A stretch of DNA of 9,210 nt, from assembly GCA_017400415.1 (NCBI GenBank), contig JAFPTE010000182.1, positions 1 to 9,210 on the forward strand, written 5' to 3'. The stretch comes from Oscillospiraceae bacterium (GTDB lineage: Bacteria > Bacillota > Clostridia > Oscillospirales > Oscillospiraceae). The position numbers and the translations under genes are program-made. The notes under the pieces were generated by a model. That model was not told the DNA's origin and did no database searches. It worked only from the letters and a program-made list of their open reading frames with translations. Each line of letters starts with the position of its first letter. Position 1 is the stretch's first letter. Of the stretch, positions 1 through 6,364 are shown piece after piece.

Positions 1-2004
1 CTTCTGGGAAATGAGCGCAGCAATACCCATGTCGTTGGAGTCCGAGCCCTGGGTATCCGGCCCATAGATATTAACACAGGCAAGGCCGATTTTCAAAGTC
101 AAATCGGAATCCGTCAGAAAAAGTCTGGCGCCGTACTCCGCAGCAAGGCCCTTTACAATCAGCCCGTACTGGGAGTTTTCCGGCGGCACTGGCCCTATAA
201 TAGTCCCGACCCTTGTTCGGGCCATGAGCTCGGCGGCGCCGTTTACGTGGTCTGCATCGTAATGCGTAAGAATGAGTACGTCCACTGTGCTGCGGCCCAG
301 TCCGCTTATATAGCCCGCCGCCACTGCGCCCGAATCGGAGCGGGACATGCTTCCGCAGTCGATGACGGCGGTATCTCCGGCGGAGGACAGCACAAGGCAC
401 TGCCCTTGTCCCACGTCAAGCATGGCAAGGGAATAGTCCTCCGTATGTCTGTTTAGCTCTGCGTTTATAATAAGCGCCCCACATAGGGCGACGACGCACG
501 CAGACAGATAGGCAATAATCCGGAAGGGCTTTATTCCGCCGGCGCAGTGAGCTATGAGCCCGCAGTATACCGCAAAGAGCCAGGGCACCGCCACCGGGTT
601 GGAGATATAAAGTGCGGAGCCGTAGAGTGCGGAGCAGCCCGCCGCTATCAGCAGGATAAGTCTCAGTATCCAGGAGGAAATCCAGGCGGCGCCTATGCCC
701 AGGGGAAGCCATATGAGGCCCATGACTGCGCTCAATACAGCAGAGACGAAGGCAGGGCTCAGAATCAGCAGAATGAAAAGATTTGTAATTACCGAGACCA
801 GGGATATATAGCCGAAATACGCCGCACTGAGGGGAGCCGTAAACACAGCGGCGCTCAGGGATGTGGCAATGCCGGAGGTCAGGATGGCCTTGGCCACCTT
901 CGTTCTGGGGCTTTTGAGGAACTTCCAGAATTTAAGGTCTGAGATGAACTTATAAATCTTCTCAGCAAAGAGAATTATTCCCAGAACTGAGGCAAAGGAA
1001 AGCTGCAGGCCAACGCTTTTCGCCGAGAAGGGATTGACGCCCAGCAGTATCACAAGGGCCAGGGCCAGGCTTGTTAGCTTATCATCCTCCCTCATGAATA
1101 CGGGCGCCAGAAGGATGACCGCCTCCATGACGCAGGCCCGGACCACGGACGGAGTAAATCCGGATACGCAGGAGATCAATATAAGGAACGGAAGTGCGAT
1201 TATTTTGGCGTAGTTAAAGTTTCCGAATATGAGGAAAACGAAGGACACCAGCACGCCCACATGCATGCCGGAAACGGTTGCTATGTGGTAGATTCCCGCC
1301 CGCTGCAGGTCTGAGGCAGACTTAACGTCCTGCCGGAGCAGGCTTTTATCTCCTGTAATAAGTGCAAGGGTAAAGGGCCTGGCGTCCCCGGGAAAAATCT
1401 CCTTTATCCTCTCCCGGAGGGTATGGGCCAGGTACTCCGGAAAATGCCGAAGCTCCGCCCTGTCCTCCCTGCCCGTCAGGGAGAAGTTCTTCACCCGCTT
1501 TCCGATAAGATGCACGCCCTGGGAGGAATAATAGTCGCTGCCCCCATTGTCATTCTCATCGGCCAGGACAAGGTCAAGGCGGAACGAGACCCTGTCGCCG
1601 GGGGTGAGATTCATGAAAGAGCCGTCATAGGAATACACCATGGCGTCCGAATCGCCGAAGTCCGTATGCAGTCTGAAGCGCATCCTCTGCCCGCTGCCGC
1701 TGTCCTCCGGAAAGCTCAGGGAAACGGCATCGGCGGTGATTCTCTGCCCGTCAAGGCTTCGGGCGGGAGAGAGCACCAGGCCGGAATACAGCGCATTATA
1801 GGAAAAGCCCATGGCAAGGCCCAGGAGCACAAGAAGGCCGTGCTTTTTGTGCTTCCAGGGGATAAACACAGCCGCAATGCACAGCCCTGCGCAGGCGGCC
1901 GCAAATATCCAGCCGACCTGCTCCGTAAGCAGATACTGAGAGAGGAAGACTGCGGCGGCAAAGGAAAAGCCCCAGGTTGCCAGAACTCTTACTCCGTACC
2001 GCAT
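1..2004 (-). CDS. comEC: ComEC/Rec2 family DNA-uptake channel, C-terminus cut by the window edge
   Basis: One uninterrupted minus-strand frame of 668 codons runs from an ATG at 2004 off the left end. In competent bacteria ComEC is the inner-membrane channel that carries single-stranded transforming DNA into the cytoplasm. Three regions are visible. An N-terminal membrane and OB-like (DUF4131) part covers about residues 10-190. A Competence domain with many hydrophobic helices covers about 205-480 and carries the typical segment IYHIATVSGMHVG (about 238-250). A beta-lactamase-fold domain follows, with LDVGQGQC (529-536), DCGS (549-552) and the metal-site motif THYDADH (580-586). The metal ligands look intact, so the nuclease-like domain may be active. 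The start is supported by a GGGGGTG ribosome binding site about 5 nt upstream. Family members are usually 700-800 aa, so roughly 50-130 residues are missing. No convincing promoter of its own was found in the short gap to sfsA. comEC is also widespread in species not known to be competent, so actual competence is not shown. Confidence 0.95.
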   Translation of the reverse strand, partial: MRYGVRVLATWGFSFAAAVFLSQYLLTEQVGWIFAAACAGLCIAAVFIPWKHKKHGLLVLLGLAMGFSYNALYSGLVLSPARSLDGQRITADAVSLSFPEDSGSGQRMRFRLHTDFGDSDAMVYSYDGSFMNLTPGDRVSFRLDLVLADENDNGGSDYYSSQGVHLIGKRVKNFSLTGREDRAELRHFPEYLAHTLRERIKEIFPGDARPFTLALITGDKSLLRQDVKSASDLQRAGIYHIATVSGMHVGVLVSFVFLIFGNFNYAKIIALPFLILISCVSGFTPSVVRACVMEAVILLAPVFMREDDKLTSLALALVILLGVNPFSAKSVGLQLSFASVLGIILFAEKIYKFISDLKFWKFLKSPRTKVAKAILTSGIATSLSAAVFTAPLSAAYFGYISLVSVITNLFILLILSPAFVSAVLSAVMGLIWLPLGIGAAWISSWILRLILLIAAGCSALYGSALYISNPVAVPWLFAVYCGLIAHCAGGIKPFRIIAYLSACVVALCGALIINAELNRHTEDYSLAMLDVGQGQCLVLSSAGDTAVIDCGSMSRSDSGAVAAGYISGLGRSTVDVLILTHYDADHVNGAAELMARTRVGTIIGPVPPENSQYGLIVKGLAAEYGARLFLTDSDLTLKIGLACVNIYGPDTQGSDSNDMGIAALISQK

Positions 2005-2021
2005 ACTTCACCCCCAAGGTA

Positions 2022-2050
2022 TTCTCAAACGTCTCTCCATGTGGTATAAT
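2022..2050 (+). promoter_or_regulatory. sigma-A promoter of sfsA with extended -10
   Basis: A perfect TATAAT lies at 2045-2050, preceded by TGG (TGn extended -10), with TTCTCA (4/6 match to TTGACA) at 2022-2027 and a 17-bp spacer. Initiation would fall about 18 nt ahead of the sfsA ATG at 2075. The promoter sits in the leader of the divergent comEC gene, so the two genes may influence each other. This is a sequence match only. Confidence 0.75.
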
Positions 2051-2074
2051 GAGGAAAAAGTCAAGGGAGAGGCT

Positions 2075-2755
2075 ATGAGATATAATAACATAATCAAAGC
2101 GGAATTTCTATCCCGTCCCAACAGATTTATTGCAAAAGTGCTTCTGAACGGCAGGACGGAAACCGTGCACGTAAAGAATACGGGACGCTGCGGGGAGCTA
2201 CTGGTCCCCGGGGCCCAGGTCTTTCTGGAGAAGGGCACTTCCCCTGGACGAAAGACGGAATACGACCTGGTCACCGTGCGAAAGGGCAGCCGCCTTGTAA
2301 ACATGGACGCTCAGGCCCCCAACAGGGTGTTTTATGAGTTTGCCCAATCTGGCCGGTTCATGCCGGATCTGACTCTCATAAAGCCCGAATACAGGCTCGG
2401 CGACTCAAGGTTTGACTTCTACATGGAGTCCGGGCAGCGGCGTATCCTGGCCGAAATCAAGGGCGTGACCCTGGAGCGGGACAATGTGGTCCTCTTCCCC
2501 GATGCTCCCACGGAGCGGGGTCTCAAGCACGTCCGAGAGCTTACGAAGCTGTGCAAAGAGGGGTACGAGTGCGCCGTTGTATTCGTCGTGCAGATGGAGG
2601 GCGCAAGCTATTTCACCCCCAATGCCGAAACGGACCCGAAGCTCTCAAGGGCTCTTGCGGAGGCCAGGGCTGCAGGGGTACATATTCTGGCGTATGAGTG
2701 CAGCGTTAGCGAAACGGAAATGAACATAACGGTACCGGTAAAGGTGATACTATAG
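2075..2755 (+). CDS. sfsA: SfsA family DNA-binding/nuclease-like protein
   Basis: The product is 226 aa, close to the family norm of about 230. The SfsA family was named for stimulation of maltose-sugar fermentation genes in E. coli. It combines an N-terminal OB-like DNA-binding domain (about residues 1-80, with the conserved NTGR at 35-38) with a C-terminal PD-(D/E)XK nuclease-like domain. In the latter one sees SRFDFYM (111-117), the acidic EIKG (127-130) and FPDAPTERG (141-149), the most conserved family block. These motifs look complete, but the biochemical role in Firmicutes is unclear. An in-frame ATG at 2039 overlaps the -10 box and is discarded. The ATG at 2075 has an AGGGAGAGG ribosome binding site just upstream and places the start after the predicted promoter. 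The gene is single and monocistronic, with its own promoter and terminator, and is divergent from comEC. Confidence 0.95.
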   Translation: MRYNNIIKAEFLSRPNRFIAKVLLNGRTETVHVKNTGRCGELLVPGAQVFLEKGTSPGRKTEYDLVTVRKGSRLVNMDAQAPNRVFYEFAQSGRFMPDLTLIKPEYRLGDSRFDFYMESGQRRILAEIKGVTLERDNVVLFPDAPTERGLKHVRELTKLCKEGYECAVVFVVQMEGASYFTPNAETDPKLSRALAEARAAGVHILAYECSVSETEMNITVPVKVIL

Positions 2756-2756
2756 G

Positions 2757-2786
2757 AAAAGCCCTCCCAGAATCGGGAGGGCTTTA
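2757..2786. terminator. Bidirectional intrinsic terminator between sfsA and the DUF1508 gene
   Basis: An 8-bp GC-rich stem (GCCCTCCC at 2761-2768, GGGAGGGC at 2775-2782) closes a 6-nt loop. It is flanked by AAAA on the left and TTTA on the right, so each strand has a short U-run after the hairpin and A-T pairs lengthen the stem. It starts one base after the sfsA stop and serves both convergent genes. Confidence 0.9.
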
Positions 2787-2799
2787 CGTTCAGAAGGAA

Positions 2800-3174
2800 T
2801 TACTCTCTCTCGTCAACGATCTTGGCGTCAACAGTATTCTTCTTCACAGACTCGACACCGCTGAGGCAGCTGGAAAGAGACTTGTAGCCCTCAGAGGTGG
2901 CGATGATCTGGCCGTTGGTAGCCTTCAGACGGAAGCGGAATTCGCCGGACTTGTCGTTATAAATCTCAAACTTGGGGTGCTTCTCATGAGCAAAGTCCTC
3001 AACCGTCTGATTCTCCACGTTTGCAACAGGGGCATTCTTCATGACGCTGGCAATACCCTTCTTGCAGGCGTTGTCGGAGGCATAGACCTCAGAGGTGGCG
3101 ATGACTTCGCCGTTGTTGGCTTTGAGATCGAACTTGGTGCCGGTCTTAGTGGCGCGTATAACAATTTTTCCCAT
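2800..3174 (-). CDS. YegP/DUF1508 (UPF0339) two-repeat small protein
   Basis: The product is 124 aa and basic in its N-terminal half, with no signal peptide or membrane segment. It consists of two YegP-type repeats. The first covers residues about 1-50 (KFDLKANNGEVIATSEVY, then the helix DNACKKGIASVMKNAP). The second covers about 67-120 (FRFRLKATNGQIIATSEGY, then SSCLSGVESVKKN). The shared core is the strand-turn-strand LKAxNGxxIATSExY followed by a helix, as in the YegP fold. The molecular function of this family is unknown; I assign none. An upstream in-frame ATG at 3189 lies next to the GGAGGG ribosome binding site, so the ATG at 3174, 7 nt after it, is preferred. It has its own near-consensus promoter with phased A-tracts upstream, which suggests strong expression. 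The peptidase gene upstream on the same strand has no obvious terminator and may read through into it. Confidence 0.9.
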   Translation of the reverse strand: MGKIVIRATKTGTKFDLKANNGEVIATSEVYASDNACKKGIASVMKNAPVANVENQTVEDFAHEKHPKFEIYNDKSGEFRFRLKATNGQIIATSEGYKSLSSCLSGVESVKKNTVDAKIVDERE

Positions 3175-3215
3175 TGATGAGCCCTCCATTGGTGTTTATT
3201 TTTTTGGTTGAGCCC

Positions 3216-3244
3216 ATTATATACTAAAATTTCTCATTCATCAA
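3216..3244 (-). promoter_or_regulatory. sigma-A promoter of the DUF1508 gene
   Basis: On the minus strand TTGATG (3244-3239, 4/6 match) and a perfect TATAAT (3221-3216) are separated by 17 bp. The predicted start near 3209 gives a leader of about 35 nt ahead of the ATG at 3174. The spacer is AT-rich. Upstream lie three phased A-tracts. Confidence 0.8.
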
Positions 3245-3254
3245 GAGTCTTAGG

Positions 3255-3284
3255 AAAAAAAGCTCAAAAAAAGTTTAAAAAAAA
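3255..3284. promoter_or_regulatory. Three phased A-tracts, likely UP element or bent DNA
   Basis: Runs of 7, 7 and 8 A residues on the plus strand (T on the minus strand) occupy 3255-3261, 3266-3272 and 3277-3284. Their starts are exactly 11 bp apart, close to one helical turn. They lie about 46-75 bp upstream of the predicted start of the DUF1508 transcript, where RNA polymerase alpha C-terminal domains bind. Intrinsic curvature and an UP-element role are inferences from spacing and composition. Confidence 0.55.
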
Positions 3285-3292
3285 CAGAAATA

Positions 3293-4369
3293 TTATTTAT
3301 CCTGTCCAATGACCTGCCATATCTTCGGGTAACTGTTAAGAACTCTGCAGCCGTCTGCTGTCACCAGCACCAGGTCCTCCACCCTGACGCCGAATCTTCC
3401 GGGCAGATAAACGCCCGGCTCGCAGGAAAAGCACATGCCCTCCCGGACGGTGTTGTCAAAGGCGGCGGAAACGTCCCCGTACTCATGGACCTCCATGCCG
3501 ATGAAGTGGCCCAGCCGATGGGTGAAAAACTCCCCATAGCCGGCTTCCGTTATGGTATCCCTGGCGGCGGTGTCAATATCGCAGAGGCGGACGCCGGGGC
3601 GTATCATGCTCTCGGCCTTCTCGTTTGCTCTGCGGACCAGGTCATGAATGGCGGTATACTCCTCCGGCGCCTCCTTGAAAAAGAAGGTGCGGGTCATATC
3701 GCTGCAGTAGCCGTCCTTCAGGCAGCCGATGTCCACCACGATGCAGTCACCCTTCCTGACAACCGTATTATCGGGCATATGGTGGGGGTCTGCGGCATTT
3801 GCGCCGAAGGAAACGATGGGCTCAAAGGAAATCCCCTCACAGCCGTGGGCATAATAGCGGCTGACCAGATAGTCGGCGACCTCTTTCTCGGTGCAGCCCT
3901 CATGGATATATGCGGCCGTCTCCCCCATCACCAGGTCGTTGATTTCGGAGGCACGGATCATCTTTTCCTGCTCCTCCGGCTCCTTCACCGCACGGACCCA
4001 GTCCACACACTGGGATGCCAGAAGAAGTCTGCACCGGGGCATTGCGTCCCGGATGGGCAGCAGGAAGCGGGCCGGGCACTGCTTATCCACGCCCAGCGGT
4101 GAGCTGTTGTCCGCAAGGCCCGCCACAGCCTGGGAAACGGAGTCCGTATCCCGCAGCCAGACAACCTGGCAGTCCGTATCCGGAACGGAGAACAGCCTGT
4201 TCACAATGAGGGTTTTTGCGCCCCCATCATTTATGTAGAGACCCAGGAACCGCTCGCCGGGCTCCACGAAAACTCCCGTAAGATAGAAAATACTCATCTT
4301 ATCGGTAATGAGCATCTGGGAGATGCCCTCGCCCTTCAGCCTTTCAAGAACACGTTCTATTCTGTTCAT
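3293..4369 (-). CDS. M24 family metallopeptidase (Xaa-Pro aminopeptidase/dipeptidase type)
   Basis: The product is 358 aa, the usual size for small Firmicutes PepP/PepQ-type enzymes, which cleave peptides next to proline in the cytoplasm. An N-terminal creatinase-like domain (about 1-125) precedes the pita-bread catalytic domain (about 135-350). All five expected metal ligands are visible: D213 in VVDIGC, D224 in CSDMTRT, H288 in HRLGHFIG, E317 in SCEPGVYLP and E331 in VRVEDLV. Candidate catalytic histidines are H197 (PHHMP) and H295 (EVHE). The enzyme is therefore probably active with two metal ions. Whether it acts as an aminopeptidase or a dipeptidase cannot be settled from sequence, so no symbol is given. 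The ATG at 4369 is chosen over the in-frame ATG at 4387, because the purine-rich AAGGGAGAG ribosome binding site lies between them. A terminator hairpin ends only a few bases upstream of that site, so the gene needs readthrough or an unrecognised promoter. Confidence 0.93.
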   Translation of the reverse strand: MNRIERVLERLKGEGISQMLITDKMSIFYLTGVFVEPGERFLGLYINDGGAKTLIVNRLFSVPDTDCQVVWLRDTDSVSQAVAGLADNSSPLGVDKQCPARFLLPIRDAMPRCRLLLASQCVDWVRAVKEPEEQEKMIRASEINDLVMGETAAYIHEGCTEKEVADYLVSRYYAHGCEGISFEPIVSFGANAADPHHMPDNTVVRKGDCIVVDIGCLKDGYCSDMTRTFFFKEAPEEYTAIHDLVRRANEKAESMIRPGVRLCDIDTAARDTITEAGYGEFFTHRLGHFIGMEVHEYGDVSAAFDNTVREGMCFSCEPGVYLPGRFGVRVEDLVLVTADGCRVLNSYPKIWQVIGQDK

Positions 4370-4389
4370 AACACTCTCTCCCTTCAATG

Positions 4390-4419
4390 AAAAAGCCCAC
4401 TGAGTCGGACCCAGTGGGC
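4390..4419 (-). terminator. Intrinsic terminator after the SurA/PrsA-like gene
   Basis: On the minus strand an 8-bp stem (GCCCACTG / CAGTGGGC, arms 4419-4412 and 4402-4395) with a 9-nt loop is followed by TTTTT (4394-4390). It lies 16 bp after the stop of the SurA/PrsA-like gene and directly ahead of the ribosome binding site of the peptidase gene. On the plus strand the stem is followed by GATTTTA, a weaker tail. Confidence 0.85.
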
Positions 4420-4435
4420 GATTTTATGCTTTGAA

Positions 4436-5989
4436 TCAGCCGGCGTAGTTTTCCGGGAATATGCCGCCGCAGAAACGGGAGGCCCACTTTTCCTTGGCCT
4501 CATAGCCCTTCACAACGTCCTCTTCCCACTGGGAAAACTTCTCGGCCTTAAGGGCCTCCTCAGCCACCAAATCGGCAGCGTTGGGGCCTTCGCCGCCGTA
4601 GTAGACGAAGAACCGGCCGGTATCCTGAGAAACGGTGGTGGTATCGCCTACGCTGCGGGAGGCGTCAAAGAGCCAGTCCATAAACACCAGAGGAACCGTA
4701 TTCATGTTGGCGTTCACAATGTTGGAGGAGGTGGTCATATCTGCAGAGAAGTCCTTCTGGAGCTCCGCAAGAGTCTTGTACTTGCCGGTAGCCCAGCCGT
4801 CTGCAATCTTCTTTATCTTGGCGTCCGCATCGTCCTTTGCCTTCTGAACAGCCACGTCATAGGCGCCTTCGGAGTCAAAGTCCTCTCTCTTGGGCTGCTC
4901 AACGCCCACGGCAACGTAGAAGCCGTTGCGGGTGTTGTAATCGTTGTCGTCTCTCTCATGGAAGATGAAGACATAGTATCCGTTATAGGTGCTATCGGCG
5001 TCGCCGCCCTGCTTGAAGACGGTGGAATCGCCGGCCTTGCGGCTGGGATCGCCAACCCAGGAGGCGTACTCCTCGGGCAGGTCGGAGAGCTTGAAGGTGG
5101 TGGTGGCGTGGGTGACATCGCTGTCATCGCCGGGAAGAGTGGCGCTGAAGGCCTGAACAGCGGCCTCAAAGCTCTCCGCATCCTTGGCGTCGCCGATGAT
5201 TTCGGCAGCCACTCTGGCAGCCTCCATGTCCGCATCGGTGGTCTTGCCGTCGGCGTCACTGGCGCTGATGAAGGCGTAGGACAGGGTGTAATAGGCGTTC
5301 TCATCCTTGTGGGCGGCATAATAGTCCTTCAGCTCGCTCTGGGAGAAGGTGAAGGTATCCTGCTTTGCGGTCTCATAGGCGGAGACGTAGGCATAGAACT
5401 CCACGCACTTTCTGAAAACCTCTTCATTCATGCCCTTGCCGTACATAAGGGTCAGATACTGCTCACGGGTGACGAAGTAGTTGGCGGCATAGGTGGAAAC
5501 CTGGCTGATCTGCCGCTCGACGGACAGCTTCTCGGCGTCGCTGAGCTCGAAGCCGTTCTTCTTTGCCTCGTTATAAATGGCGGTCATGCCCTCCAGCCGG
5601 TTTTTAGCCATGCTCATGAGCTGGTCATGCCAGGTGACGGTTTTGCCGTCCTCGGTGGTGCGGTAGGTCTGGGTCTTGAAGCTGACTCCCTGCTGGGGCA
5701 GGAACTGGGAAGCATACTCTTCGCCTATATAATTGACAAGGCTCTGATAGAAGTTATTGTACTCGGAGAAGTATGCAAAGTTGACCTCAGCGGCGGAGTA
5801 AGAGGTGCCGTTGACGTCAACAGCGGTGGCTTTGGTATAGAGGAAATTGGAGTTCAGCACAAGGACAGCCACAATGGCGAGGACCAGGAAAACAGCGACA
5901 CAGATGCCGATAATCCGGTAAGTGCGCATTTCCTTTGCCGCCTTCTGCTGCTCAGCTTCCCTGGCGGAGATCTTTTCATTAGAGCTCAT
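4436..5989 (-). CDS. Membrane-anchored SurA/PrsA-like protein with degenerate parvulin domains
   Basis: The product is 517 aa. A short charged cytoplasmic N-terminus is followed by one hydrophobic segment at about residues 25-47 and then a long acidic extracytoplasmic part. No lipobox cysteine follows, so it is probably a signal-anchored protein rather than a PrsA lipoprotein. Residues about 55-225 resemble a SurA-type N-terminal chaperone domain, rich in helices and aromatic residues. Residues about 232-345 and 356-466 each look like a diverged parvulin unit: a beta strand, a long helix (AARVAAEIIGDA; AKIKKIADGWATG), a phenylalanine/leucine helix, then a hydrophobic strand ending in YYVFIFHE and RFFVYYGG. 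The usual parvulin signature residues are not evident, so isomerase activity is doubtful and a chaperone-like role outside the membrane is more likely. The ribosome binding site is AAAGGA about 9 nt before the ATG. It has its own promoter and its own terminator. The start and boundaries are secure; the domain reading is from pattern recognition. Confidence 0.8.
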   Translation of the reverse strand: MSSNEKISAREAEQQKAAKEMRTYRIIGICVAVFLVLAIVAVLVLNSNFLYTKATAVDVNGTSYSAAEVNFAYFSEYNNFYQSLVNYIGEEYASQFLPQQGVSFKTQTYRTTEDGKTVTWHDQLMSMAKNRLEGMTAIYNEAKKNGFELSDAEKLSVERQISQVSTYAANYFVTREQYLTLMYGKGMNEEVFRKCVEFYAYVSAYETAKQDTFTFSQSELKDYYAAHKDENAYYTLSYAFISASDADGKTTDADMEAARVAAEIIGDAKDAESFEAAVQAFSATLPGDDSDVTHATTTFKLSDLPEEYASWVGDPSRKAGDSTVFKQGGDADSTYNGYYVFIFHERDDNDYNTRNGFYVAVGVEQPKREDFDSEGAYDVAVQKAKDDADAKIKKIADGWATGKYKTLAELQKDFSADMTTSSNIVNANMNTVPLVFMDWLFDASRSVGDTTTVSQDTGRFFVYYGGEGPNAADLVAEEALKAEKFSQWEEDVVKGYEAKEKWASRFCGGIFPENYAG

Positions 5990-6041
5990 GGTTTATCATT
6001 CCTTTTCTTTTATGCCTTTTTCCGGCAGTTTACAAAACCGC

Positions 6042-6070
6042 ATTATATAATAAAAATATAAAAACTGCAA
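6042..6070 (-). promoter_or_regulatory. Probable sigma-A promoter of the SurA/PrsA-like gene
   Basis: A perfect TATAAT (6047-6042, minus strand) is preceded, after a 17-bp almost pure A/T spacer, by TTGCAG (6070-6065), a weak -35 box with 3/6 matches. The leader would be about 45 nt. It sits downstream of the 6S-like RNA terminator, which makes the foldase gene an independent unit. Confidence 0.65.
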
Positions 6071-6082
6071 GAACAAATAGCA

Positions 6083-6101
6083 TGTTTTTTGTTAAAAAAC
6101 A
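6083..6101. repeat. Short A/T-only inverted repeat
   Basis: TGTTTTTT (6083-6090) and AAAAAACA (6094-6101) form a perfect 8-bp inverted repeat around GTT. On the minus strand it lies just past the terminator hairpin of the 6S-like RNA, and its T-run may act as a second, weaker release site. It could also be simply part of the AT-rich promoter region. Confidence 0.4.
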
Positions 6102-6103
6102 GT

Positions 6104-6140
6104 AAACAGGGACCCGAAAAACCGGATCCCTGTCTTTTTT
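6104..6140. terminator. Terminator downstream of the 6S-like RNA, with T-runs on both sides
   Basis: ACAGGGA (6106-6112) pairs with TCCCTGT (6127-6133). After one C/A mismatch, CCG (6114-6116) pairs with CGG (6123-6125) around a loop of AAAAAC. On the plus strand it is followed by C and six T (6135-6140); on the minus strand by TTTACTGTTTTTT. All flanking genes within reach are on the minus strand, so its natural job is to end the DUF1292/6S-like transcription. The clean plus-strand T-run suggests it also blocks antisense reading into the RNA gene. Confidence 0.8.
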
Positions 6141-6149
6141 GTCGTTTAT

Positions 6150-6338
6150 CCCGCCTGTGCCGTGTAGACTCATTTATAACCTGCACTGTTGATGCAGGTG
6201 GGTCGCCTCCCCGCAAAAGACACGCTTCCAACTTCCGGAGCGCAGACGGCACCCCGGGAGGCCTGCGATTAGATGCAGGAGCTCGGCATCCCTTATTAAA
6301 GATGTGGGTTTAAACAAGTCTATCACGAACACCGCAGG
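6150..6338 (-). ncRNA. ssrS: Structured RNA of about 190 nt, probable 6S RNA
   Basis: This interval has no credible reading frame but folds as a long imperfect rod. The ends (minus-strand 5' end 6338-6313; 3' end 6174-6150) are extensively complementary, including an uninterrupted TAGACT/AGTCTA block and CGTG/CACG. Next comes a large asymmetric internal region whose 3' side holds the hairpin CCTGCA / TGCAGG (6198-6180) and whose 5' side holds CCTGC / GCAGG. GCCTCCC and GGGAGGC then close an inner, GC-rich apical arm. A closing stem, a central bubble with a hairpin on its 3' side, an apical stem-loop and a size near 190 nt are the hallmarks of 6S RNA, which mimics an open promoter and binds housekeeping RNA polymerase. 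The strand is chosen because a terminator follows on the minus side and neighbours are on that strand. Identification is from architecture, not alignment. The exact ends are estimates. Confidence 0.65.
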
Positions 6339-6340
6339 AA

Positions 6341-6364
6341 AACGAGATTATTCGTTTTCCTCGT
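6341..6364 (-). promoter_or_regulatory. Hairpin and candidate -10 element at the DUF1292 stop, upstream of the 6S-like RNA
   Basis: A 10-bp perfect inverted repeat (AGGAAAACGA with TCGTTTTCCT) spans the stop codon of the DUF1292 gene; its outermost bases reach 6337 and 6362. Within its loop and flank the minus strand reads AATAAT (6352-6347), a 5/6 match to a -10 box placed about 7-9 nt ahead of the estimated 5' end of the RNA. No acceptable -35 box was found at 16-19 bp, so the promoter reading is weak and RNA processing at the hairpin is an alternative. Confidence 0.35.

Noticed and set aside
1423..2049. 208-codon plus-strand open frame opposite comEC
   Set aside because: It is antisense to the continuous comEC frame, which carries the recognisable domain motifs. 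It has no family resemblance of its own.
4421..4449. Promoter for the M24 peptidase based on TAAAAT at 4426-4421
   Set aside because: No -35 box exists at 16-18 bp, and the resulting start would fall inside the terminator stem.
4958..6061. 367-codon open frame on the plus strand opposite the SurA/PrsA-like gene
   Set aside because: It is antisense to a well-supported gene, is rich in repetitive glycine/valine/isoleucine, and shows no family motif or ribosome binding site.
6190..6260. SRP RNA (resemblance of CCGGAAG and GCGGGGAGG stretches on the minus strand)
   Set aside because: The conserved domain IV sequence with its GGAA tetraloop and asymmetric loop is not intact, and the order of the similar pieces does not match an SRP RNA.
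6089..6313. Short open frames on both strands across the 6S-like RNA
   Set aside because: Their products have no family features and the DNA is explained by extensive base pairing, so a non-coding RNA is the better reading.
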